From assembly GCA_037042915.1 (NCBI GenBank), contig CM073198.1, forward strand, positions 3,410,001 through 3,474,000: a stretch of 64,000 bases of DNA. The letters run 5' to 3'. The position numbers were made by a program, and so were the translations under genes. Positions 43,649-53,422 of this stretch are shown here, piece by piece. The notes beneath the pieces are model-generated. The model was not told where the DNA came from. It ran no database searches and saw only the letters and a list, made by a program, of their open reading frames with translations. This DNA is from Auricularia sp. M13. Lineage: Eukaryota; Basidiomycota; Agaricomycetes; Auriculariales; Auriculariaceae. The first letter of the stretch is position 1. Every line of letters starts with the position of its first letter.

Positions 43649-45705
43649 TCACTTTTTCGCATTCCTCTTGGCCACGCTCTTCTCGCTGCGTAGCCTCCCT
43701 TTGGACAACTTCGGCTTGGGCTTCTTCGCTCCTGGGCCACCGCTCGTCTTCTTCTTTCCAAGGATACCCTTCCCGCCCTTGCCAGCGCCAGCCTCAGCAG
43801 CGCCAGCACCAAGTGCCATGCGCTTCTTCTGCTTCTTCTCCATCCGGCGCGCGAGACGCTCCTCGTCTGCCGCCTTAGCCGCCTTGCGCGCGTCCTTGGG
43901 GAGTTCTGCCAGCTCAGCGGCGCGCGCGGCGTACTCTGTTGAGGATTTCTTCTTCGCTGCTGCCGTGAGGAAGTGCGAGGGGTCCAGAATCGGTTTCTTG
44001 GAGGCCGATGCGGGTGTAGCCCCTTTGGTTTTGGCGGCGGCGGCGGATGATGAGCGCGACTGCGATGGATTCACTTTGCATTTCTGCACGCGAAGTTTGC
44101 GTTTGGCGAATTTGAGCCGGAGTTGGTCCAGTGCGAGGACTTCGTCTACGCATTCACGGTCCTGCCGAGGCGCACAGGTTAACATGTCGTCTGAAGGAGA
44201 GATGCGAGGATAGTCGCGTGGACTCACAGCAAATTCGACGTATGCAAACCCTTTGCCGAGCTGCGTCGCCGCGTCGCGCACGAGGCGGACGTGCGTGACC
44301 CAGCGTGGCTGCTCGTGATCTTGTCCTTCCGATGCTGGCGGTGGGCCACGCTCAGTTGCGAGCAGCGACTCGAAGAAGACACGGAGGTCCTCTTCCTTCG
44401 CTGCAAAATCCAGGTTGCCCACTGCGCTTGGAGATGAGAATTCTATTCGCTGACAGGTAGAAAATATGAACTGACCGAAGATAGATCGTCTTGCATCGGT
44501 CTTGGCGCTGGCCACCCCAGCGCCCACACGGTCGACGCGGATAGTGCGCTCCATGAACGTCGAGCCGTCAGCCTTGGCCACGCATAGCTCCGCAGCCTTG
44601 TCGGGCGCGACGGCATCCGAGCCAGGTTTCGGGTACGCAAAGACGGCATAGGCGTTCGTCGTGTCCGCGTCGGCGTGGAACTCCTTGTGTATGAAGGCGA
44701 TCTTTTTCTTCTCCGCGGGTGTAAGGAACTGCTTCTTGCCTTCGTTGGTCTCTTGGTCTTGGTCGTCGCGCCAGGCAGCTGCACGTTCCTTGCCACGCTT
44801 TTCCTTCGAAGAGAGCTCGTCTTCGCGCTGTTTCTTGCGCCGCTTCTGCACTGCGTCGTCTTCATCGTCTGACTTTGGCAGTTCGGAGGTGGGATTGAGG
44901 AAGGCCACGCTGCGGAAGCGAATAGACTCGATGCTGGAGTTGGGAACGAACGAAGAGAGATGCCGGATGAGCTGCTTTCGCGCGGACTGCAATGCAAACT
45001 CAGAAATCACACCTACAACAGCATGCTCAGGTAGGTTTACCTTATTTTTGGCAACGTCGATAGGCAGGTTGCCGATGAATACAGTGCGAGCGTCGCGCTG
45101 GTCGGCTGTCTCGTCCGACGGCGTGAATTTCGATTTTTTACTCTTTGATTTGGAGCTGCTTTGACCGGCAGTACCAGATGTTAAGGATATGTGTTGTGGG
45201 GGAGGAGCATCGGCGTCGTCGTCTGAGCTGTCGTCTGGGTCGGAAGACGGCTGCAGGCTGTCGTTGGCATCGTTGGACGACGCAACAGGCGCAGGCGCAG
45301 GTGCAGGTGCAGGTGCCTCGTCGTCGCTCTCAGATGGCACGCGTTTCTTTCTGTCCTTATCGCTTCTGGCCGCCTTTTTCTTGCTTTCTGGAGGTGCAGG
45401 CTCATCATCGGAAGACGCGGGCTCCGTAACGCGCTTCGTAGCTGACTTGTCGTGTTTTGCGCGTTTTCGAGAGATTGGTTTAGCCTGCTCAGCATCTTCT
45501 ACCGGCGCAGGCTTGCGTTTCGAGCTCGCTGAGGATGCTGAAGCAGGAGCAGGAGCTAACGGAACAGCAGGTTTGGAGCTGCCAGCCTTTCAAAATTGGT
45601 CTATAAGATTGGCCGGGCACGGAAATCAAATTAGCTCACCTTGAATATATTATCGAGCTCGCTGTCGGCGCTATTTTTCTTGAAGAGCAGATTCGCGAGC
45701 GACAT
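43649..45705 (-). CDS. NOP12: nucleolar RRM protein Nop12
   Basis: Five exons, complement(join(43649..44161, 44228..44421, 44476..44986, 45041..45586, 45640..45705)), give 609 residues. The start MSLANLLFKKNSADSELDNI comes from a separate 22-codon exon. An acidic/lysine-rich head with an Ala-Pro repeat follows. RRM1 runs from RTVFIGNLPIDVAKNK to ERTIRVDRV and carries a long charged insert (KRRKKQREDELSSKEKRGKE). RRM2 starts SIFVGNLDFAAKEEDLRVFF and includes RLVRDAATQLGKGFAYVEF. The tail is Lys/Ala-rich and ends RSEKSVAKRNAKK. Nop12 acts in pre-25S rRNA processing in the nucleolus. Its ATG is 75 bp from that of the F-box-like gene on the other strand. Confidence 0.92.
45293..45316. repeat. hexanucleotide GCAGGY repeat inside NOP12
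   Basis: Four or more copies of a 6-bp unit on the plus strand encode the run of Ala-Pro pairs in the acidic head of NOP12 on the minus strand. The length may vary among strains. Confidence 0.7.
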
Positions 45706-45780
45706 GGCGGACCACAAAGCAAGGCACGATTTCAAACTCAGGCGTTTGCTCTTTTCCTCTTCCCCACCGCTCTGCAGAAT
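45706..45780. promoter_or_regulatory. 75-bp divergent promoter of NOP12 and F-box-like gene
   Basis: Only 75 bp lie between the two start codons, the shortest divergent spacer in the window. A CTTTTCCTCTTCCCC pyrimidine tract lies just upstream of the plus-strand ATG. Confidence 0.6.
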
Positions 45781-46875
45781 ATGGCACCTTCAATGCTGCC
45801 GGTTCTACCGTACATCTTGAGGTATCTCGCACCGTCTCTCCCACACACATTCTATGCACTGTCGAAGGATGATTACATGGAGATCAGGGGCTCGTACCGG
45901 TCGTTAACATCGTGCGCGCTGGTCTGCAGCAGCTGGTGCTGGACTGCACAAGTCGCCTTGTTTCGCAGTGTGATGTTAGCCCGGCCAAGCAGATTTGAAC
46001 TCGACCGAGGCTCTCTGACTGTTTACGGTGGAGGGGCGCCCAATGCAACGAGCTTTCTTCGGACACTTCGGGACCGGCGAGCTCTGGGACCTGTCGTTCG
46101 ATCTTTGCATCTGTTTTGCAGGAAAGGCATTTCGGAGACCATCAGGGACATACTTGCCTCTTGTCCCAACGTTTCCGTGCTCGTACTTGCTTCATCTCCG
46201 GAAGACGTACTTTCGGACCCGCTCTCAGGCTTTGGCCAATACTCTTCTGTGCGCGTCTTCGGACATAGACACTACACGCCCGATGACAACATACTCAGCT
46301 CCCTTGGCCGCTGTTTCCCAGGCGTCGTAGAGCTGCAGCTTCCGACCGTTCATCTTGCCGCAGATGCTCTGAGCACTGGTATTTTCCGCGATCTACGATA
46401 TCTACACATACACTCAGCTGGAGCCGAACTTGAGAATCTGGCGGCACTTGACATCCGCGTCCTACGCATTCACCATCTCCGTGGTTTCCGTCACACCATC
46501 CTCCCTTTTCGGCGCACGCTTCGCATACTCGATGTATGGAAGCTCACCGAGCCCATTTACCAAGAAAAAGAGGACACCATGGACGGCCTCGAAGATTTCT
46601 TTGAGCTGCGTGTGCTCAAAGTTTACCACGACCAGTATCCACTATTTCCCCACACACTCCCCCCGAAGTTGGAGACACTCGCTATAAACTTCGAAGTTCT
46701 CGACATCCATCCTGAGCGCGTTAGGCACGCTGTGGAACACCATACGTCCGTCCGCCGCGTCGTTGTACTCCACGATGGGCACAATATCTTGCTCGCGAGC
46801 GCTAAGGCAGAGAAGGTCCTGGGAGGGCTTTCTCTAAATTACCGACTCGTTGCCGATGACAACGTTTGGACCTGA
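45781..46875 (+). CDS. F-box-like orphan protein, tandem copy 1
   Basis: An intronless gene of 364 residues. The head reads MAPSMLPVLPYILRYLAPSL, and the following YRSLTSCALVCSSWCWTAQV resembles the second half of an F-box (cALVCrsWrwtaq..LFR). The rest has leucine-rich, repeat-like spacing: VRSLHLFCRKG, CPNVSVLVLASSP, LRYLHIHSAGAELENLAALD, LPFRRTLRILDVW and LPPKLETLAINFE. Agaricomycetes carry many such lineage-specific F-box-like proteins, thought to be adaptors for ubiquitin ligases but mostly uncharacterised. The neighbour at 47325 shares its whole layout, so the two are a tandem duplication. Confidence 0.75.
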   Translation: MAPSMLPVLPYILRYLAPSLPHTFYALSKDDYMEIRGSYRSLTSCALVCSSWCWTAQVALFRSVMLARPSRFELDRGSLTVYGGGAPNATSFLRTLRDRRALGPVVRSLHLFCRKGISETIRDILASCPNVSVLVLASSPEDVLSDPLSGFGQYSSVRVFGHRHYTPDDNILSSLGRCFPGVVELQLPTVHLAADALSTGIFRDLRYLHIHSAGAELENLAALDIRVLRIHHLRGFRHTILPFRRTLRILDVWKLTEPIYQEKEDTMDGLEDFFELRVLKVYHDQYPLFPHTLPPKLETLAINFEVLDIHPERVRHAVEHHTSVRRVVVLHDGHNILLASAKAEKVLGGLSLNYRLVADDNVWT

Positions 46876-47324
46876 GTCGTTCCCCCCTTCCCGAGGTTAT
46901 ACATGAGCACACGGAATATCCGTACGGTAAGAGGCGCAACGTCGATAAAACAAAATGCAGCACTGACGATTTTCAGTCAGGAGTCGGGCACAAAAAAGCA
47001 CTGCGAGTTCATGCAGTAGCTGGTGCGCTCATGCTGCTAGGGTTACATAAGAAATAAGAAGATATGTACGCATATTCGCACTTAAAGTTTGAAATGCAAA
47101 CGATATTGATCAGCCAAACTGTTGGCTGGATTTTCTTCGTGGCTGCCCAGTAGGCTGAAAGAACATCGCCCCGGCTAGGCCTAGATCTACATACACCCTT
47201 CAACCATTGTTCTCGCATGTTCACCTGCGCAAACAGGTGGTCATGAACCTGACTAGGAGTTGGCCGGCATAGCGTCATTTAATGCGCTCCGTGCCCCTCT
47301 TTCCGTCCTTCTACCCCTCCCACC
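46876..47324. other. spacer between tandem F-box-like genes
   Basis: No gene or clear duplicated flank is visible; the duplication seems to be limited to the coding sequence at this age. Confidence 0.45.
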
Positions 47325-48404
47325 ATGTCACCCTCGCTCATGCCTGTGCTGTCGTACGTCTTCGGGCATATCGAGCCAACGCTTCCACACGCATTTACGC
47401 CATTAATCGAGAGCGACTACCTGCACATCAGACAGGCCTACCAATCGCTGTCTGCTTGCTCGCTTGTCTGTCATTCGTGGCGCCTGGGGGCACAGATTGC
47501 TCTGTTCCGCACCGCAATTCTCTCTCGACCATCTCTTTCCACCAACGACGTATTTGACGCAGGCCTCGCCAACTGCACCCCGTTCCTTCGCGCCCTTTCA
47601 TCGCAGCCCGCGCTCGGGCGCGTAGTCCGCGAACTAAGCATTTCGTGTGACGAGATGGCAGCGAACACGGCGCGTGACATATTTGAGCTGTGTCCCCAGA
47701 TCAAGGTGCTCGTGCTCAGGACCCACCCCGTCATGGATCTCGGGTACTACTTGTGTGTCTTCCCGATCCTACATTCAGTCGAGATCTTCAGCCACAAAGG
47801 CACCGCTGGCGAGGTGCACGCGCTCCCTAATCTCCAATGGACTACCCCTGCCCTCGAGGAACTGCAGGTCGTCAATCTGGAGCCCATGCGCTCTGATCCT
47901 CCTCTCGTCGAACTGCCCAACTTGCACTACATCGATATCAGCGAGTCCGACCCAGTCGGCATGGCCGAGCTTGCAAAATCGTGTCCTGACATCGAACTGG
48001 ACTACTTGCGCATCGACAGTCTCGACAGCATATTTCGGTCGGTGTGGCCCTTCCGCCGCACGCTTTGTGTGCTCGATATCGCGTCTTACTCGCCCACCAG
48101 CTGGCGCGACCTTCAGCCGGATGACATGGAGTTCGTTCAGGACATGAACGAGCTGCGCGTCCTCAGCATTCGTCGCAGCCCTGTGGGACTGCTCCTCGGT
48201 GGCATTCCCCCCAAGCTCGAGATGCTGGTGATACACGTCCACGCCTTGCAGCTCAAATCCAGTCGCGTATGGACAACGTTCAGGCAACACACTTCACTCG
48301 CCGCTGTCACCATATACTACAACGACGACAGCTACATAGAGGCGATTGACAGCTTCTTCGGCGGGCTTACCGTCGAATATGTGATGGTCTGGGACGATTG
48401 GTAG
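47325..48404 (+). CDS. F-box-like orphan protein, tandem copy 2
   Basis: An intronless gene of 359 residues. It is collinear with copy 1: MSPSLMPVLSYVFGHIEPTL matches the other head, YQSLSACSLVCHSWRLGAQI matches the F-box-like part with ALFRTAILSRPS following, WPFRRTLCVLDIA matches LPFRRTLRILDVW, and IPPKLEMLVIHVH matches LPPKLETLAINFE. Divergence between these landmarks is high, so the duplication is old or one copy evolves fast. The function is unknown; an adaptor role is inferred from the F-box-like segment only. Confidence 0.75.
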   Translation: MSPSLMPVLSYVFGHIEPTLPHAFTPLIESDYLHIRQAYQSLSACSLVCHSWRLGAQIALFRTAILSRPSLSTNDVFDAGLANCTPFLRALSSQPALGRVVRELSISCDEMAANTARDIFELCPQIKVLVLRTHPVMDLGYYLCVFPILHSVEIFSHKGTAGEVHALPNLQWTTPALEELQVVNLEPMRSDPPLVELPNLHYIDISESDPVGMAELAKSCPDIELDYLRIDSLDSIFRSVWPFRRTLCVLDIASYSPTSWRDLQPDDMEFVQDMNELRVLSIRRSPVGLLLGGIPPKLEMLVIHVHALQLKSSRVWTTFRQHTSLAAVTIYYNDDSYIEAIDSFFGGLTVEYVMVWDDW

Positions 48405-48645
48405 CTGGAAACAGACCCACATAGATTCTTTGACGACTGCCCTGGCTTTGTTGATATCGATGTGTATTTTTTTTTTTACTTATAGAGACTGTATCAGGTT
48501 AGCTTCGTGTCTCCTTCAAATTGCGTTTACCAGTGCGATATGATGTAAGTGGTGTTGACGACCTGGCACTTGCGATTCTTGAGGAGCATCGCGGAAGCAA
48601 ACGCGGTCATAGGCTATTCTCTCACCTCCTCGCCACCTGACGGCC

Positions 48646-49212
48646 ATGGCACCGCCCAGAACTCAGCGCAGCGTCGTGACGGAGGGCGTATTCCTGAGCG
48701 CGTTGCTCGTGCTCGTCGTCGCGACTGTGCCCACCGTGTTCTCATTCGCGTCGTCATCGAAGCAAGCACCCACCGCGCCGCCAGTAGGCACGACGGCCGA
48801 CCGCCAACCGCGCACACCGCTGCTCACAAGCATGATCGCGGCAGCGCCAGTGCTTAACCTAGCGCTATCAATCTTCGTGTCCTCGTTGCAACTGCTGCTG
48901 GCACCCATACTCTTTCTGCTGCAGCTCGTGCTGGCGCTGCTCGCGCCGCTCATCCTCGTCGTCCAGACGACCCTGCACCTGTTCGTCTTCGTACCCTATA
49001 TGGCGCTCACCGCGATTTTGGCGCTTTTATACCCGATATATATGTTCTGCGCGACGGCGTGCCTCGTAGGCGTCATATTCGCGTTCGGCGGCAGCCTTGT
49101 GCAACGACTCGTTGGCGCTCTACTTGGGACTCAGGATCGGGCTCCCAATATGGGGATACACGCTGCACCGCCTGCAAGGAGGGTCACATATAAGGGCCAG
49201 AGGTCATTGTGA
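48646..49212 (+). CDS. hydrophobic multi-pass membrane protein, unknown
   Basis: An intronless open frame of 188 residues starting MAPPRTQRSVVTEGVFLSAL. Hydrophobic stretches are near residues 13-34, 62-80, 82-105, 106-128 and 130-157 (for example LLLAPILFLLQLVLALLAPL). The C-terminal about 30 residues are polar and basic. There is no family motif I know. Codon use matches its neighbours and a clean ATG context (GCCATGG) precedes it, which supports a real gene. The long hydrophobic block could be a hairpin, not separate helices. Confidence 0.6.
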   Translation: MAPPRTQRSVVTEGVFLSALLVLVVATVPTVFSFASSSKQAPTAPPVGTTADRQPRTPLLTSMIAAAPVLNLALSIFVSSLQLLLAPILFLLQLVLALLAPLILVVQTTLHLFVFVPYMALTAILALLYPIYMFCATACLVGVIFAFGGSLVQRLVGALLGTQDRAPNMGIHAAPPARRVTYKGQRSL

Positions 49213-49504
49213 GTCGCCTTGTTTTATACATAGGTTCTTCGCTGATACTCGCAGATAATGGGATACACTACATACCCTTCCTTATTACGATGACGAATGA
49301 ACTGCCTTGCACTTTGCTGTACTGTTTGCTGTAGTACTAACCGCTGTGTCATAATGGAAACTTAGATCCTGCGTAATATTTCTTCGCCCCACGATCGATG
49401 TCACCCGGGCTACCATGATTAGTTTGTGCAAACGACTCAATCCGCTATGGCTACATATTACCCTCATGCTACAGTACTGTGCTCGCCGGAGTGTCCAATC
49501 AACC

Positions 49505-51324
49505 TTACCGTTTCTTCTTGACGATTTCGTGGACTTTTCCACGAAGCTCGGCGATGCGCTCGCGCCGCTCGTCCACCTTCTTGACGACCACAGTCTCCGT
49601 TCTCTCGACGTAGTCCGACGCGCTGCGCATACGCTCTTCGACGCCAACCACCCTGTTCAAGAAGAATGAGTGGTATTTCTGGAGAGTGCAATTGGCACGA
49701 CTTACGATGTGCTTGTCATTCCAACAACTGTGCGCACGACCTTCTTGCCTTGTTTCTCGACCTCGTCATCTGCCGAGGCGACAACGAGGTGCGCCACACT
49801 GGGCATCGCGGCCGTCTTGCCGGCTCCCTGAAACACCATGTTAGTGTCAAAGCCAAAGGTCATCCCTCAACAGGCGCCACAGAGACGAACCATGAGGTTG
49901 TTGACCGCCATGGCCAGCACGGCGTAGGTGGAGTTGGCGCAGGCGTCGATGTACAGGACGTTCGGAAAGCACATGCTCGTGCATGCGGGGAAGAACGTCG
50001 TGAACAGCGTCGGGTTCGCTTTGCTCGCGAGCTCGAGAATCGACGAGGCGGTTCCGAGGAAGCAGGTTGCGGCCTGCGTCGCATTCTGCGTCAACGTCCA
50101 GCTAAGGAGGAAGAACGCATTGTTGGGCGTCGTGCGCTGGGCGCGCATTTTCGTCAGCTGTAGCTGCGGCGTCAGTAGAAGCGGGGAGACGAGGAGCATA
50201 TGTTGTATGACCCGTACTTGGTCGTTGTTCATCGCTGTTAGATCGTTGGTGTTGCTATACCGGTCGTACGCATTCAGCTGGCGGTACATGTAGAAGCCCT
50301 TGCCGGCGAACTGGCTGCTGAGGGAAACCTTCCCGCCGTCGCTGGGAGCAAACATAACGAGGACAGCTGCCTTCCCGGAGCCGATGAACGTGCGTAGCGG
50401 CTGCGCGCTCAGATCAATAGTCGTGCCCGTCCCCGCCGGTGCAATCCATAGGTTGCGGAGAGAGCTCTGCAGCATGCCCAAGAAGGAGTCCCACTCGGCC
50501 TGCGTAAAAGCGGCGTAATTGGCGTTGCCAAGGTCCGTGTTGAGCTCGTGGGAGATGTTCAGGATGACGAGTTCAGCACAGCGCGCCGTGAAGTCGTTAA
50601 TTTGCTGCACAATGACTTCGAACGACTGACCGTTCGCGCCCTGCCAGGAGCGCGTGCTGCCAACCTCAATCAGGCTGTAGTGGCCGGTGTAGAACTTGCC
50701 GCCACTGATGACAGGCCGGAGGTCGAAGTAGCGCGCGCCGGCAGACAGCTGCTTGGCGACGGAGGCGTCCTGGGTGAGGATGTTGCAGTCGAAGGCGCCG
50801 GCTGTGCCGGTATTGCGCTCGCCCATGCCCGCGTCGTGCGAGCCGGGCATGCACAACTGCCTGAGCGTCCGCGAGCCGAGAAGGCCGAGCGACGCCTGCA
50901 TCCACGCCTCGGGCGGGTTATTGCAGACGTACACGGGCCCGCGCCCGGCAAGCACGAAGTTCGTCTGGCCGCCGACGACCCAGCCGACGGGCACGGTGCT
51001 GCCGAGCGCGTTGTTCTGCGCGGCGAGGCTCTTGAGCCAGGCCTGCAGCCGGAAGGGCTGCCCGCCGTCCGCGCGCGCCTGCACCTGGAACGACGGCGGG
51101 TTGGCCGTGTTGGTGAGCAGGTCGTACGTCGCCTCGCCGCCGTCCTGCGAGCGGTCGCGGAAGATGCTGTCCGAGCGCTGCACGGTCACCGCGGCCGACG
51201 AGAACGGCGCGATCGTGCGCGGGAACGACGAGTCCCATTGCGCGAGCTGGTACGAGTGCACATAGGTCAGCTGCCAGGTATACGGTGTCCCGTTCACGAG
51301 CACCAGCGAGCCACGGTCGCCCAT
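49505..51324 (-). CDS. PI-PLC X-domain-like phosphodiesterase with charged C-terminal extension
   Basis: Three exons, complement(join(49505..49652, 49706..49827, 49891..51324)), give 567 residues; translation should start at the ATG giving MGDRGSLVLVNGTPYTWQLT. The middle is a PLC-like TIM barrel: LRQLCMPGSHDAGMG with the first catalytic His, ARYFDLRPVISGGKFYTGHY with the second, then AELVILNISHEL. The C-terminal part of the large exon has a Cys/Asn-rich stretch. The two small exons add SVAHLVVASADDEVEKQGKK, then EERMRSASDYVERTETVVVK and a Lys/Arg-rich end (KVHEIVKKKR). In this family fungal members lack the Y domain and their substrate is unproven. Reading through the first donor would end the protein at RLCGAC, so a shorter form is possible. 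Confidence 0.82.
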
Positions 51325-53422
51325 TGCTGCTGGACGCTGCAGCACCGATGTGGTTAGAGTGGAAGTGAGCAGCGGCGTTGGACGCAGTAACCGGCGCTAC
51401 ACCCGATCATGCTTGAAACCGGGAATCCGGCGCCAAAACAACAGTTTGCTCGGAGAAAATCGTGAGCAAATAAACAGGCAGTGCGCTCTCGCGTACCTTG
51501 CTTCCATACAGCAAAAGCCTATACCTTTGACGTCTGGCGCGAGACCACCGCTCTATGCCAACTACTAGGGCATAGTCTGAGTAAAGGCTGTCATGTAACC
51601 AAGGATGTTCCTGCATAAACGTTCGCTCCGAAGCGCGTACCTGGCCTTACAGCCACAGAAGTTCTGCTACTGACGAAGTATCCAGTGCAGGGTATTTTCG
51701 GCTGTGAGGCCTCAGGGCAGCTAACGCACGCGACACAGCGTTGAGTGGAAAGCCTATCATTGCCGAGGACGCGTTCGTAATTCGGCTGGTCGTAAAAATG
51801 TGTCTCTATGGCTCATCAGTAGAGAGACATTCCCCTTAGACGAATGACATTAGCAGACGGTATCAGCAGCGCCAGAACGACGACAGCCCACCATTTACCA
51901 GTCCAAAGGTCGCTGCAGATGATGAGTAGGTCTCATGGATCGAAGCGATAAAATTGGGTTAAAAATCGGCGTGGGCGCGCTGAGAACGATCTAGTCGAGG
52001 TATGAAGAGTTCAGAACGGGCTGCTGGAAGGATCATAGCGGGGGTCGACCAGTAGCTCAGCGCCGAATGCAACTAGTCCGTGACGTCGACTTCAAAGGAC
52101 GTTCGGCGCCCGGCAGGCCCGCTGGTTTCTTTGGCTTGAGAGCAAGGACAGAGGAGAGATCCCCCGAGCAGAGGCATGCTGTAAGAGCCGACGATATGGC
52201 TACTCTCGTGTTTGCACACGGCTGGAGCTCGAGGCATGCGGTACGCTGTGCGGTATGGGCGGCATTCCACGGCAGTTAAAATAGAGCATTAGGGAGTAGA
52301 TTGAGATGCAGGGGCTTGACTCTCAGGACGTCGGCGCGTGCAGGGAAATTCAAAGTGTCGCTGGCTGTCAACGGCCAAACTTTGATCGGGGCCACGAAAA
52401 TGCTGTCCGTTGCAATTGTCGACCTCCTTGAAGATGGGCCTCCTGAATTGCGCTGAGGATGAAAGTCAAGGGCTCGGTCACCAAATCCAAATGGTCACGA
52501 GCGATGTCATCGAGACATCGGCAGTCGTAAGTAATCATCCATTTTTGGCATGTGCACCCTGGTATCCCTGTTCGCGCTGAAACAGTTCGACGTCGGTGGT
52601 AAATCAAACGATGTGACGTCGCAGCCCTCCGTCGCGTGGTCGAGGGCGAGCCAAGCCGCAGGGTCAGTCAGCGGAGATACGAATCAGCGAGATCGGTTGG
52701 GATTGTGCTTAAGGCCTCGTTCCCTGGCAGAACAAAGTCTTTGAAGTGTTCTGTACGTAGTTATTGATTCAATGCAGGTCTCGTCTGTCGCCTAGATTGT
52801 GCCTTGCAGGTGCACGGTGCGGGACAAGCGCGCGATGACGCATGACAGTGCGTACAGCTTCGCGTCGCGCGCAATATGATGTGGGTAAAATATCAGAGCG
52901 GCATCGCAACGATGACGCAGGGCAGCACAACAGCAGGACTGAGAATGACAAGCCGACGTGCACCGGGGGCAGGTGGGCAACTGAAAGTGGGTAGGGACGG
53001 CAGGGAATGGAGCCGAAGGCCATCGTTGCCTATTGTAACGAAGCGCGCCGCTCGCAGTTGTTTGATAGAACGGGATCACATGGGACGGCCTCGTCTAGGC
53101 TGCGGTCGTAAAAAGCGCAAGAACTGTTCTTTGTGCTGGGCTGAAGCGAGGGTTGCAGAAAAGGGTATAGGCTCGCCGATCCTCTCGCGTGCCTCGCTAA
53201 AGACGGTGCAAAAGGACGGAAAAGGAAAGGCGGAGTTAACGGAGGCCGTGGGAATCCCAGCTTGTTCGACGTTTCTTCGCCGAAATCGAAGAGCATGCAT
53301 CCAGCCGCAACTCCGCACGCGCAGGCTCTCTTCCCTTGTCCAGTTAATCGTCGCGTTCAGGCTCCAGCCAGAGGCGCGTCCTCCACGCCGCTCCTTCCAG
53401 TCCACGCCCTGGACACGCATAC
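51325..53422. other. 2.1-kb gene-poor region
   Basis: It contains only short open frames without family sequence and no inverted or long direct repeats that I can see by eye. Its right part is the upstream region of the gene at 53423. Old transposon fragments cannot be excluded by eye. Confidence 0.45.

Noticed and set aside
50548-51357. A 269-residue plus-strand open frame
   Set aside because: It is antisense to the PLC-like barrel, which has catalytic motifs; this frame has none.
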